A DNA stretch of 64,000 bases from Strobilurus pachycystidiatus. Lineage: Eukaryota; Basidiomycota; Agaricomycetes; Agaricales; Physalacriaceae. Shown one piece after another: positions 45,837 through 56,059 of the stretch; positions within the stretch are counted from its first letter, which is position 1, and every line of letters begins with the position of its first letter. Location of the stretch: positions 2,914,001 through 2,978,000 of the forward strand of contig JAHLMK010000003.1 in assembly GCA_019915135.1 (NCBI GenBank). The letters are read 5' to 3'. The notes below the pieces were generated by a model that was not told the DNA's origin, ran no database searches, and saw only the letters and a program-made list of their open reading frames with translations. Made by a program: the position numbers and the translations under genes.

Positions 45837-46598
45837 ATGGCCACTTTCTCTTCGACGCCCATCGTGATTGATGGCAAGGGTCACCTCCTTGGTCGGCTGG
45901 CCTCGATTATCACGAAGCAGATTCTGTCCGGCCAGAAAATCGTTGTGGTGCGCTGCGAAGAAATTAACATTTCTGGGAGCTTTTTCCGCAACAAGGTGCG
46001 CTGCATTTCCACGGGCTACTCGCGAGCAGGAGCTCAAGCGCAGAATTTATGCAGCTCCGCTACCACAACTTCCTCCACAAACGCCATATCGTGAACCCCA
46101 AAAAGTCCGGTCCTTTCCATCACCGCGCGCCCTCGAAGATCCTATACCGAGCTATCCGCGGCATGACTCCCCACAAGAGCGCCCGCGGTGCCGCTGCTCT
46201 TGAACGCCTCAAGCTGTTCGAGGGTGTCCCGCCACCATACGACAAGAAGAAGCGGATGGTCGTCCCGGAGGCTCTTAGGGTGTTGAGGTTGAAGCCTGGT
46301 AGGAAGTACTGCACTGTCAAGGTAAGCAACGGCAGTCTTGTGCATGCTCTATATTCTGACTCCCTTCCAGCGTCTGTCTCATGAGGTTGGCTGGGGATAC
46401 AAGGACGTTGTTGACCGTCTGGAGGAGAAGCGAAAGATCAAGGCGCAGGCCTTCCACGAGCGCAAGGTATGTGCATCTCTGTGGCGCTTATCGGGCCTCT
46501 TGACGAGTCTTGCGCAGATTGCGGCCATCAAGCTTCGCCAAAAAGCTACTGTCGACGCCGCTCCCTCCTTCGAGAAGCTGACCCAGCTCGGCTACTAG
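45837..46598 (+). CDS. RPL16: 60S ribosomal protein uL13 (L13a/Rpl16)
   Basis: Large-subunit ribosomal protein. [40 protein letters not shown] and [13 protein letters not shown], then [40 protein letters not shown] and [40 protein letters not shown] and [20 protein letters not shown] complete the fold. The C-terminus ends KLTQLGY. Introns sit after FRNK, after the GRKYCTVK segment, and within HERK. All canonical motifs are present; length about 200 residues as expected. Confidence 0.95.
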
Positions 46599-46917
46599 AC
46601 GGATGCTGCTTATTACTGTTACACATATGCCTTATGAGTACTCCATGTATTGCAGAGCTGTCTATGCGCCTTGAGGAGACATATACATTATAAGCTTCAG
46701 AAACTAGTCTTTCTGTGTGAAATGGACAAAGCGGCCAAGTCAGACGCCGAACGAGTCAGTGCCGGAGCCAATTGATAAGGCACCCGAAGAGGCTGAGATA
46801 ATGGAATGGCAAGGCGCGCGAAGAAAGCACAATTTTTTCCTCAAGTCTGCCACCATCCCCAGCTCCCTTCCCCTCCTGCCCTCGCTCCTCTCTCCCTCTC
46901 CCACCCTCCGCCCTGCC

Positions 46918-48034
46918 ATGCCTTCCGACTCTTCCGAGCGACGTGATTCGGGTGCGCTGGATTTTCCGCGAATTTATCCCGATTTTTCCTGATTTTCTGC
47001 CTGCCACAGCCTCCCCTGCCCAATCGCGCTGGCTCGCCCTCCAATAACGACCTGTTGACTCTACGTGCCCTGGTCAGCACCAAGGACGCTGGCGTTATCA
47101 TCGGCAAGGCTGGCAAAAACGTCGCCGACCTGCGAGACCAGACCGGTGTCAAGGCCGGCGTCAGCAAGGTCATCCCCGGCGTGCACGAACGTGTGCTCAC
47201 CGTCACCGGCCTCGTCGAGGCTGTAGCAAAGGTACGGCTGTCTGCCAGCCCGCCGCGGACGTGTCTGACGCATATATTCTGTCTGTCTAGGCGTACACTC
47301 TCATCATCTCCCAGCTGGTCACCTCCAGTCCGACGTCCCCCATTCCCTCCTCGCCGTCGTCCCCGCACACCTCCATCCGCCTCCTCATCTCCCACAACCT
47401 CATGGGCACCATCATCGGGCGCAACGGGCTCAAAATCAAGGCCATCCAGGACGGCTCCGGTGCCCGCATGATTGCGTCAAAAGACATGCTCCCACAGTCG
47501 ACAGAGCGCATCGTCGAAGTCCAGGGCTCGCCGGAGGCCATCGGCCACGCCATCGAGGAGATTGGCAAGTGTCTGCTGGAGGACTACGAGCGCGGCACGG
47601 GCACGGTGCTCTACCACCCCGGCACAAGCGAAGAGCGCTCCGGCAACAGGCGCTCTAGCACCAACGGCTACCCCAGCTCCCGTCGGTCTAACGGCGATCT
47701 CGCCGGACGCAGCCAGTTGTCGCCGCCCACGTCGCCCAGCATCGGCCAGCTGCCCATGGCCGCCAACCTGCGGACGCAAAACATCTCCATTCCCTCTGAC
47801 ATGGTCGGCTGCATCATCGGACGGAGTGGCACCAAAATCACTGAGATCCGGCGTCTCTCCGGCTCGAAAATCTCCATCGCCAAGGCGCCGCATGACGAGA
47901 CGGGCGAGCGCATGTTCACCATTGTCGGCACGCCCGAGTCCAACGAGAAGGCGCTGTTCTTGTTGTACAACCAGCTGGAGAGCGAGAAGGAGAGGAGGGT
48001 GGGCAGGGAGCAGCAGCAGGACATGGACGACTGA
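46918..48034 (+). CDS. Triple KH-domain RNA-binding protein (PCBP/Hek2-like)
   Basis: Poly(C)-binding-type protein with three KH domains, each with its GxxG loop. KH1: VSTKDAGVIIGKAGKNVADL. KH2: LISHNLMGTIIGRNGLKIKA. KH3: IPSDMVGCIIGRSGTKITEI. A Ser/Arg/Gly-rich linker separates KH2 and KH3, and a short acidic Gln-rich tail ends the protein. Homologues regulate mRNA stability and localisation (yeast Hek2/Pbp2, S. pombe Rnc1). The first exon MPSDSSERRDSG at 46918 sits behind a long pyrimidine tract. However, its phase does not match the KH1 exon across the only evident intron (46955-47009), so the start is provisional. Confidence 0.85.
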
Positions 48035-48427
48035 GCGAGGGCTTGACTGCCCTCGTTCGTGCCCTTGCCGCCCTCTCAATCCCCGTAAACCCTTTCCCTC
48101 CGTGTCTCATATCTCCCGCCTCCCTTATGCTCCTCTTCCACTTACCTTACCTTCTATATCTTGAACCCACCAACCGCCCGCTCCCCAATAGTACCCCTTG
48201 GACTGCAAGGAAAAATCCCTCGTTGATACAGTACATACCTCTGCTGGCTGCCCAAGTAAAGTATATCGTTCTACTTTGTGTTACAAAAGTGTATGAATAC
48301 ATCCCTGTCGTATTCTGAGACTACGCGAGATCGCGTGCGTGGACGCGTTGTTTGTCATTCACGTGGAGGTGATCTTGGCTTCGAATTTGATGTTTTCCGT
48401 CTCTAACCTGAACCACCGTCACACCGG

Positions 48428-49537
48428 ATGAATTACGCCTGGTCGCAGTCGTATTCCAGCCATTACGCGCAGGCGTACCAGCAACCGCAACAGGCTGCTG
48501 CGCCGTCTTCATTTAACAATGCCCAGGCCTCGTCTTCGTCACATCTACCTCCGTCTAGTGCTCCACCCACTACTTGGTTCCAGCCGGGGCATGTACGATG
48601 CACGCACAAGAACTGCGCGTTCTCTGGCTCTGCTAAGACCGTTGAAATTCATATGATGGACCGACATCTCATCTATCCTCCTGGCTACAAAAAGACCCCA
48701 GACTGGGACGCAGATCCGAGTCTAAAAGGGTACGCAGCACCTCGCTCTATCAAGGCTTCTGCCAACACCCACGCAGAAAACCGGTCCCAATCCAGGGAAC
48801 TGGTCTCGTCCTCGACTCTCCCGAGGCGGTAAGTGCGTGGATAAACGAGCGGAAGAAGCGATGGCCCAGCACCGCGAGGGTGGAGGAGAAGAAACGCAAG
48901 ATGGAGGAGGCTGTTGCGCGCGGCCAACTTTCTGCGCAGGATTTGGGGATCTTTGCGAACAAACGACAGCGGGTTACGAATCCTGAGGAGTCTGGCCGCA
49001 ATATTGGTCGTGGACGCGGGAGAGGCACGGGGAGAGGGAGAGCACGGGGACGTGGGCAGCCTGATGCGGGATGGAGAGGGCGCGGTAGAGGTGGCGCACA
49101 CCCGATGCAGCCCTCGTCTCGTACAGCTGACGTCGATATATCCTCCTCATCATCAGATGAGAGTAGCGCCGAAGACGGGGACCCAGAGGTCTTGACATCC
49201 AAGGCTCCAGATGATGATCTTGTGGAGGAAGAAATCATACCTTAAAACCTCTTCAACCTCGGCCAAAGCGGCAGCCGCCTCAGCCAAAACCTGTACAGAA
49301 TTCTAGTGGCCTCTTGCGAAATGTACGTGTCTCAATCATTCAAATGTCCGATGGTTCAATTCATATCTCATTCTAGCTACTCCTACCCGAAATCCGCATG
49401 ACCGTGTCCAACCTGTCCCAAGCGATTCATTTTTTGTCGAGAACGACTTTCTCGTGGATGTCGAGATGAAGCCTGGGGAAGCTTCCGAGAAAATGATTCA
49501 AGTCGTGGATGATGTTCCTCCAACATCGACGTCTTGA
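48428..49537 (+). CDS. NUFIP1-domain snoRNP assembly factor (Rsa1-like), frame break
   Basis: Box C/D snoRNP assembly platform protein. Gln/Ala/Ser-rich N-terminus (MNYAWSQSYSSHYAQAYQQP); a C2H2 zinc finger with CTHKNCAFSGSAKTVEIHMM and DRHLIYP; then the NUFIP1 signature PIPIQGTGLVLDSPEAVSAW-like, INERKKRWPSTARVEEKKRK. An RGG-type segment (GRGRGRGTGRGRARGRGQ) and an acidic Ser stretch follow. The C-terminal domain reads LLPEIRMTVSNLSQAIHF in one frame and VENDFLVDVEMKPGEASEKM in the next. One T missing from a TTTTTT run at about 49429-49434 would explain it. Near 49240 another apparent shift can be avoided by a 47-bp intron with a weak GTGGAG donor. Confidence 0.8.
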
Positions 49538-49591
49538 TATTATGTGGCTATATATCCTATGAGCAGTTTAATATTAGTCCTGTTACCCTCT

Positions 49592-52500
49592 CTACTCGCT
49601 CTCCGACCCGCTTTCACTGCCGCTCTCACTTCCGCTCCCGCTTTCACTTCCCTCCATATCTTCTGGGCTGACCTCCAGCTCTCGCGTCTCGACAGCGAAG
49701 CCCGCCGCAGTCAGGCCATTAGATATCTCTTCCGACTTGGAGGGTGCTGTCACGACGACTGCAATGGATGACGAGGAATCGAACAATGGCAAGAAATATT
49801 TCTTGAGGGTCTTCAGAACGTCCTCTGCGGTCACGGCTTGATACTTCTCCAAGAGCTCAACCTGATAATTTTGAGGCACGCCTTTCAGCGCCTGGTTGAG
49901 GAAAGACACGCCAGCCTGAACGAGTTGCGATAGTAAGCCATGTGTTTAGGTCAAAGAGGATCATAACACTTACTGCGCGACCGGCAGTCGAGACACCCTT
50001 GGTAACTCCGTACACGATACTGCTCTTAGCAGCGTCAAGAGTTGTTGATTCCAAAGCAACCTATCGTGCATTGGTCAACAACAGTGACTTTTTGGAAGCA
50101 AAGCCACATACAGAACCGTCCACAAGTCCTTTGAGCACCTTGGATGCCTCCTTGAATGCGCTCATGCTGTTCGAGCTCTAGAAGTCTATGAGTAATCGAT
50201 CGCCTATGATCTGGGAAAACTTACCCGATACAAAGAGAAGCTCAGGATACCCGCCTCCAAGTCCAACGAAACATAGGCCCCGTATGCTAAGCCAGATCCT
50301 CGGATGTAACGCTAGTATATAGTCAGCATCACATTCCTGTCAACAACTCCATACACACCCAAAGATAACTCTCCGTAGCGTTAAGAACCTCTAGTGCCAC
50401 ACGCATGGCAGGATATTCTGGATGCTGGAAACCTTGGATAGACTTCGTGCTATGCGTCACGTAGGAGCTCTCGATAGTAGGAAGGCTCATAACGATAGCC
50501 TGTGGAACAAATTGTGTCAGAAGCATCATCCGATAGGAAAGGAGCGGCGCTGTCACCTTCTTCACAGGGTTTTTGCCAACATCGCTCAAGCAATCGAAAC
50601 TGAGAGGAACTGGTGCAAGAGGCGCTTCCTATAGAAAAGATCAGCGTCGACCCAGAAGACACAGATATACCCCATACAGGAACCGAGCCGAAGTGCTTGC
50701 CCCAGACGCTTCGCGGCTCAGGCAGCTTCAAGACATTGCCCGCCACTGAGAAGCGTATACCCGAAGGTTCGGTGACTATTCAACTGATCAGCGTCGCGAA
50801 CTGCATGACAAGAGAAAGAAGTCCGTACTAGTCTTCCTCATCGTCTCAAAGTCGGCAATAACGCTCTCAGGATCGTCCTGCAACTGCTTTGATAGCTTGG
50901 GAATGAATTCGACCTGCTCAAGGACACCGCCACCACGGGAGGTATAGGACTCGTTGTACAACAAATCAGTCCAGAGAGAGCCGAGAACAGTGTTCCCATT
51001 ACGCTTCATCTCGGGGAGCGACTGCTGGATCTTAGCGACAGTGACTTGCAATCTAAATCTTGGAGTCAGAAGATAGTCTTTGGAAATGACCTATGGCTTC
51101 AGGCGCACCTTTCTTTGTCGAAACGAGCCCCGTAGACAAGATCTTTCAACCATGCAACAGCGGTGTCATATGCAGCCGTCTCCACCTTGATGGAGATTCG
51201 GAAGGTCTCAGAAAACACGCCAGAGTTGCCGAGGCCAACTTCGTACGAGACAGTCTCGTCATCAAGTTTGTTGATGACCTCCTCATGAGTGAGAACCTCG
51301 CCATTTTGCCTCTGTACGGGCAAAGCGAAGAAGGCCGACAGATAGGTAGATATATGTCTGTAAATCGAGTGAGCCTCTATCAAGCCGTGACACAAAGAAC
51401 GCATAGACTCACGGGCGGAGATGATCCGGCAGGTCTTTCAGGGAGAAGTACGCATGGACCGTAACGAAATCAGACTGTGATACAGGAATCAGTGATACGC
51501 TACAGCGAATTGAATGGGATAATACCTCGACATGATCGTATTGGACGAAGAACGGTAATGGCTCTCCATCAGCTTTCACATGCGATGCTAGAGGGCTTTC
51601 CTTCGACGCAACAGACTTGCGCCCCTTGCCAGTTTCCTGAACACTTTGCACCGAGAGCCAAGATATAGACTTGACGTCGGGGATGGGGAAGTTCGTAAGG
51701 ACCTCGGTGGGTATTGGCTGATCATGTTCGGCCTTGGCCTCATCCAAAGCCTTCTCAGCTTCTTTGAGACCTTCGGGTCCCAATTTCGCGACCTGAGCCT
51801 GGATGCGCGCCTTTTCGTCTTCTTCCAACTTCTTGGCAAGGGCCGCTGAAGGCTTACCGATGACCACAATCGAGGAGGGTTTGATGTACGTCCTGCAAAG
51901 GTAATCAAGTTACGACTCGACATTAGGGCAAGCGGGAACGTACTCAGTGAGAAGGTCTGTCCATTGCTTGTTCGACCATTTCCGGAGTTCCGCGTACTGA
52001 TTCATGTCATCCACAGCTTTACTGAGTTCCGAACCGTCCTCTGGGCCATAGAGGAAGTCGCTGATCACGGTCGTCGAGAAAGTATCACCCTTAGCTGATT
52101 CAAGTTTGCTTCGAAGCTAAAGAGGAACATGAGTTCCTTTGTTATACAGCTGGAATAGTAGATGTATCACCTGGCGCTCGTCGCGATTGATCAGCATCTG
52201 CATACGTTCCATATCGATACCTGCGTCGACGATCTTCTGGAGACTAGACTTCAACTTTTGGTCGAAATCGTTCAGACTGCCTGCAGGAACCGAGCCAACA
52301 TATATGGGCAGTTCAACATGATTGGCGCGGGTTTCTTGGTAGAAGTATATATAGGAACTGTGAAGTGTAAGAGCATATCTGGCCACAGCGAGGATGATAA
52401 CCTACCAAAGCGGATTCTCAACCTCTACGTATTCCTTGTTCAAAGGCGCAACAGGGGAAGAAGTAAGATAGGTGCTGAGCATGTCCAAGGCCTTCACTGG

Positions 52501-53981
52501 GTAGTAAGAATCGGTGAGTAGGGAGTGTGCTCGGAAGACAAACGTTGAGTTTCAAGAATTCATTGGGCGCGGGGCCAACGTAGTTGATGAGGACTTCACC
52601 CATGCCTAAGGACCACGGTCAATATTGGAGTGTAAGGACTGAATGATGTTCCTACTCTCGTCCTTCTCGGGGAATTCGACTGTCTCTTTGAGAGGCTTCG
52701 GTATCGAGATTTTGGTGGAACTGGGTGTCTCTACGAAAGGTCGTTTCCATCCTGCAGGCTTTGTCCCACGGTTAGCACCATGCGCTATTAGTGACGGCTC
52801 AACCTTGTCCTGGATCACGGACAGAATTGAAGATGTTCCGCTAGAGAGTTTACCGGCAACAATAAGAGACGTGTTATGGGGGACGTAATATGTGCCGTGA
52901 TATTCGCGTACTGTGGGGGCGATCAGGAGGAGTTGTGCAATAAAAAGAGGTCCAGTACTTTGTTCCACGGTCAAGACGCGAAGAGCCTCCATCAATCCAC
53001 CCGTTTCGCTGCGGTACGCGTTTCCGGCAGGATACAAGAGACGTTGCATTTCGAGTGCCATGAGGTCACCAGACGTGTTTTCACGCCCTTGCATTTCGCT
53101 GTAAACAACACCGGAGTCCTCGCCGTGTGGATCGATGTGGTGAACCTTAGGAGGTTAGTGGTAGGAAGGATAGATAGACACAGCAACACACTTCCGTGAC
53201 AAATCTAATTAGAGGATGATTCAAAAATGTATGCGGTAAGAATGATGAAGAAACTAACCCAGCCTTGGTTATGGTCGGGTAAAGGATGTGGTCGACATAG
53301 ATGGGAAGTAGTTGAAGGAAGCCTTGCTCCCCAGCGGTGGAGACGGTGTAAGCGGTGTGGTCGGTATCTGTCCACGCGTTGGTGCCGTTGGAGAAGCCAC
53401 GATTGGCAAGATGGTCGATGATGCCCTTGTACGGATACTTTTCAGAGCCCATGAAGACGAGACTGTGCTTGATTAGAGATTGTGTGAGGACATAGCGCCA
53501 CGATACGCACTGTTCCAATGTGTGTGGGCAACCTGAATCATCGAAGACTGTGTGAAGGATGGATGAGTGTCCTGTACGTCAGGCAAGGGCGGATGGCTGA
53601 CTTTCGGTAGCGACGACAAAGTATCCGTTTACGATTGGCGCTGTACGCGTGTCAACAACGATTCCTGAGGGAATGAATCGCCACACCTTCATAGTCAAGA
53701 TGTACGACGCTCAGACCGGTTTCGCGGCTTTTCCACTTGGAAATAACGACGTCGGTGTACTCGACCTTGACTCTCCTGATGAGGTCGAAGTTTCCAAACT
53801 GCTCTGGTGGGCCAGACATTGCGGCGGAATGCGGTGTGGTGGTGGTGGAAGTAGACAATGTTTGCCTAAACCGGAAGCTGTGGGCCGCTGGGCGTTCCGG
53901 CGCCAACGCCTGTTTCAGTGGGCGTCCAACCGGCGGACGCAAACGGAAGCCATTCCGAAGGGTGGAAGACAGTCTCTGCAT
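49592..53981 (-). CDS. M16C-family zinc metalloprotease (YOL098C/Sdd3-like)
   Basis: Inverzincin peptidase of about 1,100 residues in a dozen or more exons. The zinc motif HxxEH is present: CPHTLEHLVFMGSEKYPYKG; followed by GFSNGTNAWTDTDHTAYTVS and the distal Glu region SGVVYSEMQGRENTSGDLMA. Later M16 repeats include REYHGTYYVPHNTSLIVAGK and RYALTLHSSYIYFYQETRAN. The C-terminus ends in a Gly-Ser-Glu repeat tail. The pattern fits the uncharacterised cytosolic or mitochondrial M16C proteins of fungi (yeast YOL098C). Starting at 53981 gives an Arg/Ser-rich leader (MQRLSSTLRNGFRLRPPVGR) that looks like a mitochondrial presequence. Starting at 53819 (MSGPPEQFGNFDL) gives the protein without it. 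Both are plausible. Confidence 0.85.
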
Positions 53982-54186
53982 AGACTGGCCAGCGTCGCTG
54001 ATGTAGCAGGGTAAGGCGAAATTTGTGGAAGAGAGGCTTACATACATGACCTCGGACCGGAGCCGCGAGCCGATCCAGCGAAACTTGCAGTTACTCCTTG
54101 CCTCCACACTGTTCAGCCTGGAATCCCGCCTGTTGCGCGCTGGACGCGCGTGTATTCGCCTGCAGCCCTCTAGAAAATCATCTCAA

Positions 54187-55877
54187 ATGTCTACCAAACG
54201 TCCTCTCGAGCTCACGCCGGAACAACTCGCGAAGCAGGAATCGCGCCGACTCAAGAAATTACTGAAAGAACAGGCTGGCAGTGTTGAACCCGAAACAAAA
54301 CGATCCGCGATTGTTCACCGACCTTGGTTGACAACATCCGAACCTCCCACTGAAGGACAACGTATCAAAGTCCTTACTTGGAACGTCCGTGTGTCATTCA
54401 ACAAGTCGGGCATTAGCTAAACATTCGTTCAGCTTCTTGCCCAATGCTTAGTCCGTAAGCATTCTCGGGCCCAAAATAAATACGTCTCCTCAATGTCATT
54501 GCAGGCCGCAAGCTCTTTCCCACCAGTGATTGCTTGAAGGCCAAAGAACGAGAAGGAATGACCTTCAGTGAGATGTTCACCCACAATCCAGATATCATGT
54601 GCCTCCAGGTAATCAAAGTCGCATCGAGTGGACCAACATAACTCAACGGACATTAGGAAACGGACCGCCTGGAAGCCATCCTTCCTGCCCTCAAGAAGGA
54701 ATCCTATTCCCATCATTACGCCGCTGGTCCTAGAAAGCTACACGGTTGTCTTATCGCATTCAAGACGGATCTCTATACTCTTGTCGGGGAGAGATCGGTG
54801 CACTACGACACCGAGGAAGTACGCGAAATAGGCGAAGAGAACACCCGGAGGGGGGCTAGCTTTCGTACCAAGAATATCGGATCCATAGTAGCTCTTCAAG
54901 ACGCTAAGGATCCTCGCCGCGGTGTGATAGTGGCTACGACTCATCTGTTCTGGCATCCACGATACAACTACGAACGGACTAGGTGACGATACACCCATCG
55001 ATGGGCCCAAACCTTGTTAGACTGATCCTCTCATTTCAGACAAGCCAGTATCCTGAAACGTACTGTCCTCGACTACCGTGCACACAAAGGACTAGACCAC
55101 TGGCCGTGTATAGTCGCCGGAGGTGCGTCCAGGAGTGTCATTTTCACATCGCCTTCTCAGAAAAAAACGAAGATTTCAACTTCTCGCCCGATGACCCAGC
55201 GTACGCGCTGTTGGTTGGCGACAACCTCCATCCCGGACACGACGATTTGATCAAATCATCACACGTCGTACATTCGTCAATAGATCCAACCGTACTGAAA
55301 TCCGCCCCGCCACCTGCAACACAGGCGGACGGCGACGATAAAGCAGGGGAGACTACCGGTACGACCGACGGGGAGGGTGAGGAGGGTGAAGAGGCAGCAG
55401 AGGAGGAGGCCTCAGATCCTCGCATGCCCATTACGAACGCACGGAAAGCGGCCCTCATCGACGGGCTTCTTTCATCCCAAGAACTAGAGGAATCTTTTCG
55501 CTCATCGGGTCGTCCACTACGCAGCGCGTACGATCTCGGGATGAGGAAGATCACCGACCGAGGGAGGACTTTTGGCGACAGATTAAGTCTACCGCCATCT
55601 CGTCTCGGCGCGTTCGAACCGGAATGGACAAGTTACACCTACTATTGGAAAACTGTACTAGGTATGATTTTCTCCTTCACGCCAGCCGCCTCTCACACGT
55701 GTTGCAGACTACATCTTCATCATCGAACCGAAAGACTCGACATTGACGCCGGTGGTGACGGGTCTCCTACAACCGCACAAAACGGAAACATTAGAACTGG
55801 GTCTGCCTCAAACCGGAATATGTGGCAGCGATCACGTCTCACTATGTGCTGAGATTGTCTTTCCTCAGGACGCGTAG
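54187..55877 (+). CDS. NGL2: Endonuclease/exonuclease/phosphatase family RNase (Ngl2-like)
   Basis: CCR4-related Mg2+-dependent nuclease; yeast Ngl2 trims the 3' end of 5.8S rRNA. Lys-rich N-terminus MSTKRPLELTPEQLAKQESR. EEP domain: RIKVLTWNLLAQCLVRRKLF, DIMCLQETD (metal Glu), RGVIVATTHLFWHPRYNYER, DHWPCIVAGDFNFSPDDPAY (catalytic Asp/Asn) and the final CGSDHVSLCAEIVFPQDA (catalytic Asp-His). A large acidic insert (TTGTTDGEGEEGEEAAEEEA) sits in the middle, as in the Ngl2 branch. Six exons; all catalytic motifs present. It diverges from the M16 gene over about 200 bp. Confidence 0.85.
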
Positions 55878-56059
55878 AGCTTGGCAGTACATTGCATACT
55901 CATAGACTTGTCTCAGCTCATAAATGCATGAAATCATCGTATAGTGTAAAATTAGCGAAAAATGACGAAAAAGCAGACAGGAATATAATGAGGGTATGAT
56001 AATTGCACGAACAGTCCCACTGCACCCGTTTATCCATAGGAAATGTAAGTAAGTAAATA

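Noticed and set aside
47472..48164. 230-residue and opposite-strand 200-residue open frames over the KH gene
   Set aside because: Frame shadows caused by high GC; the KH frame carries all three GxxG motifs.
49195..49260. Second frame break in NUFIP near 49240
   Set aside because: Can be explained by a 47-bp intron with a weak donor, so not counted as a break.
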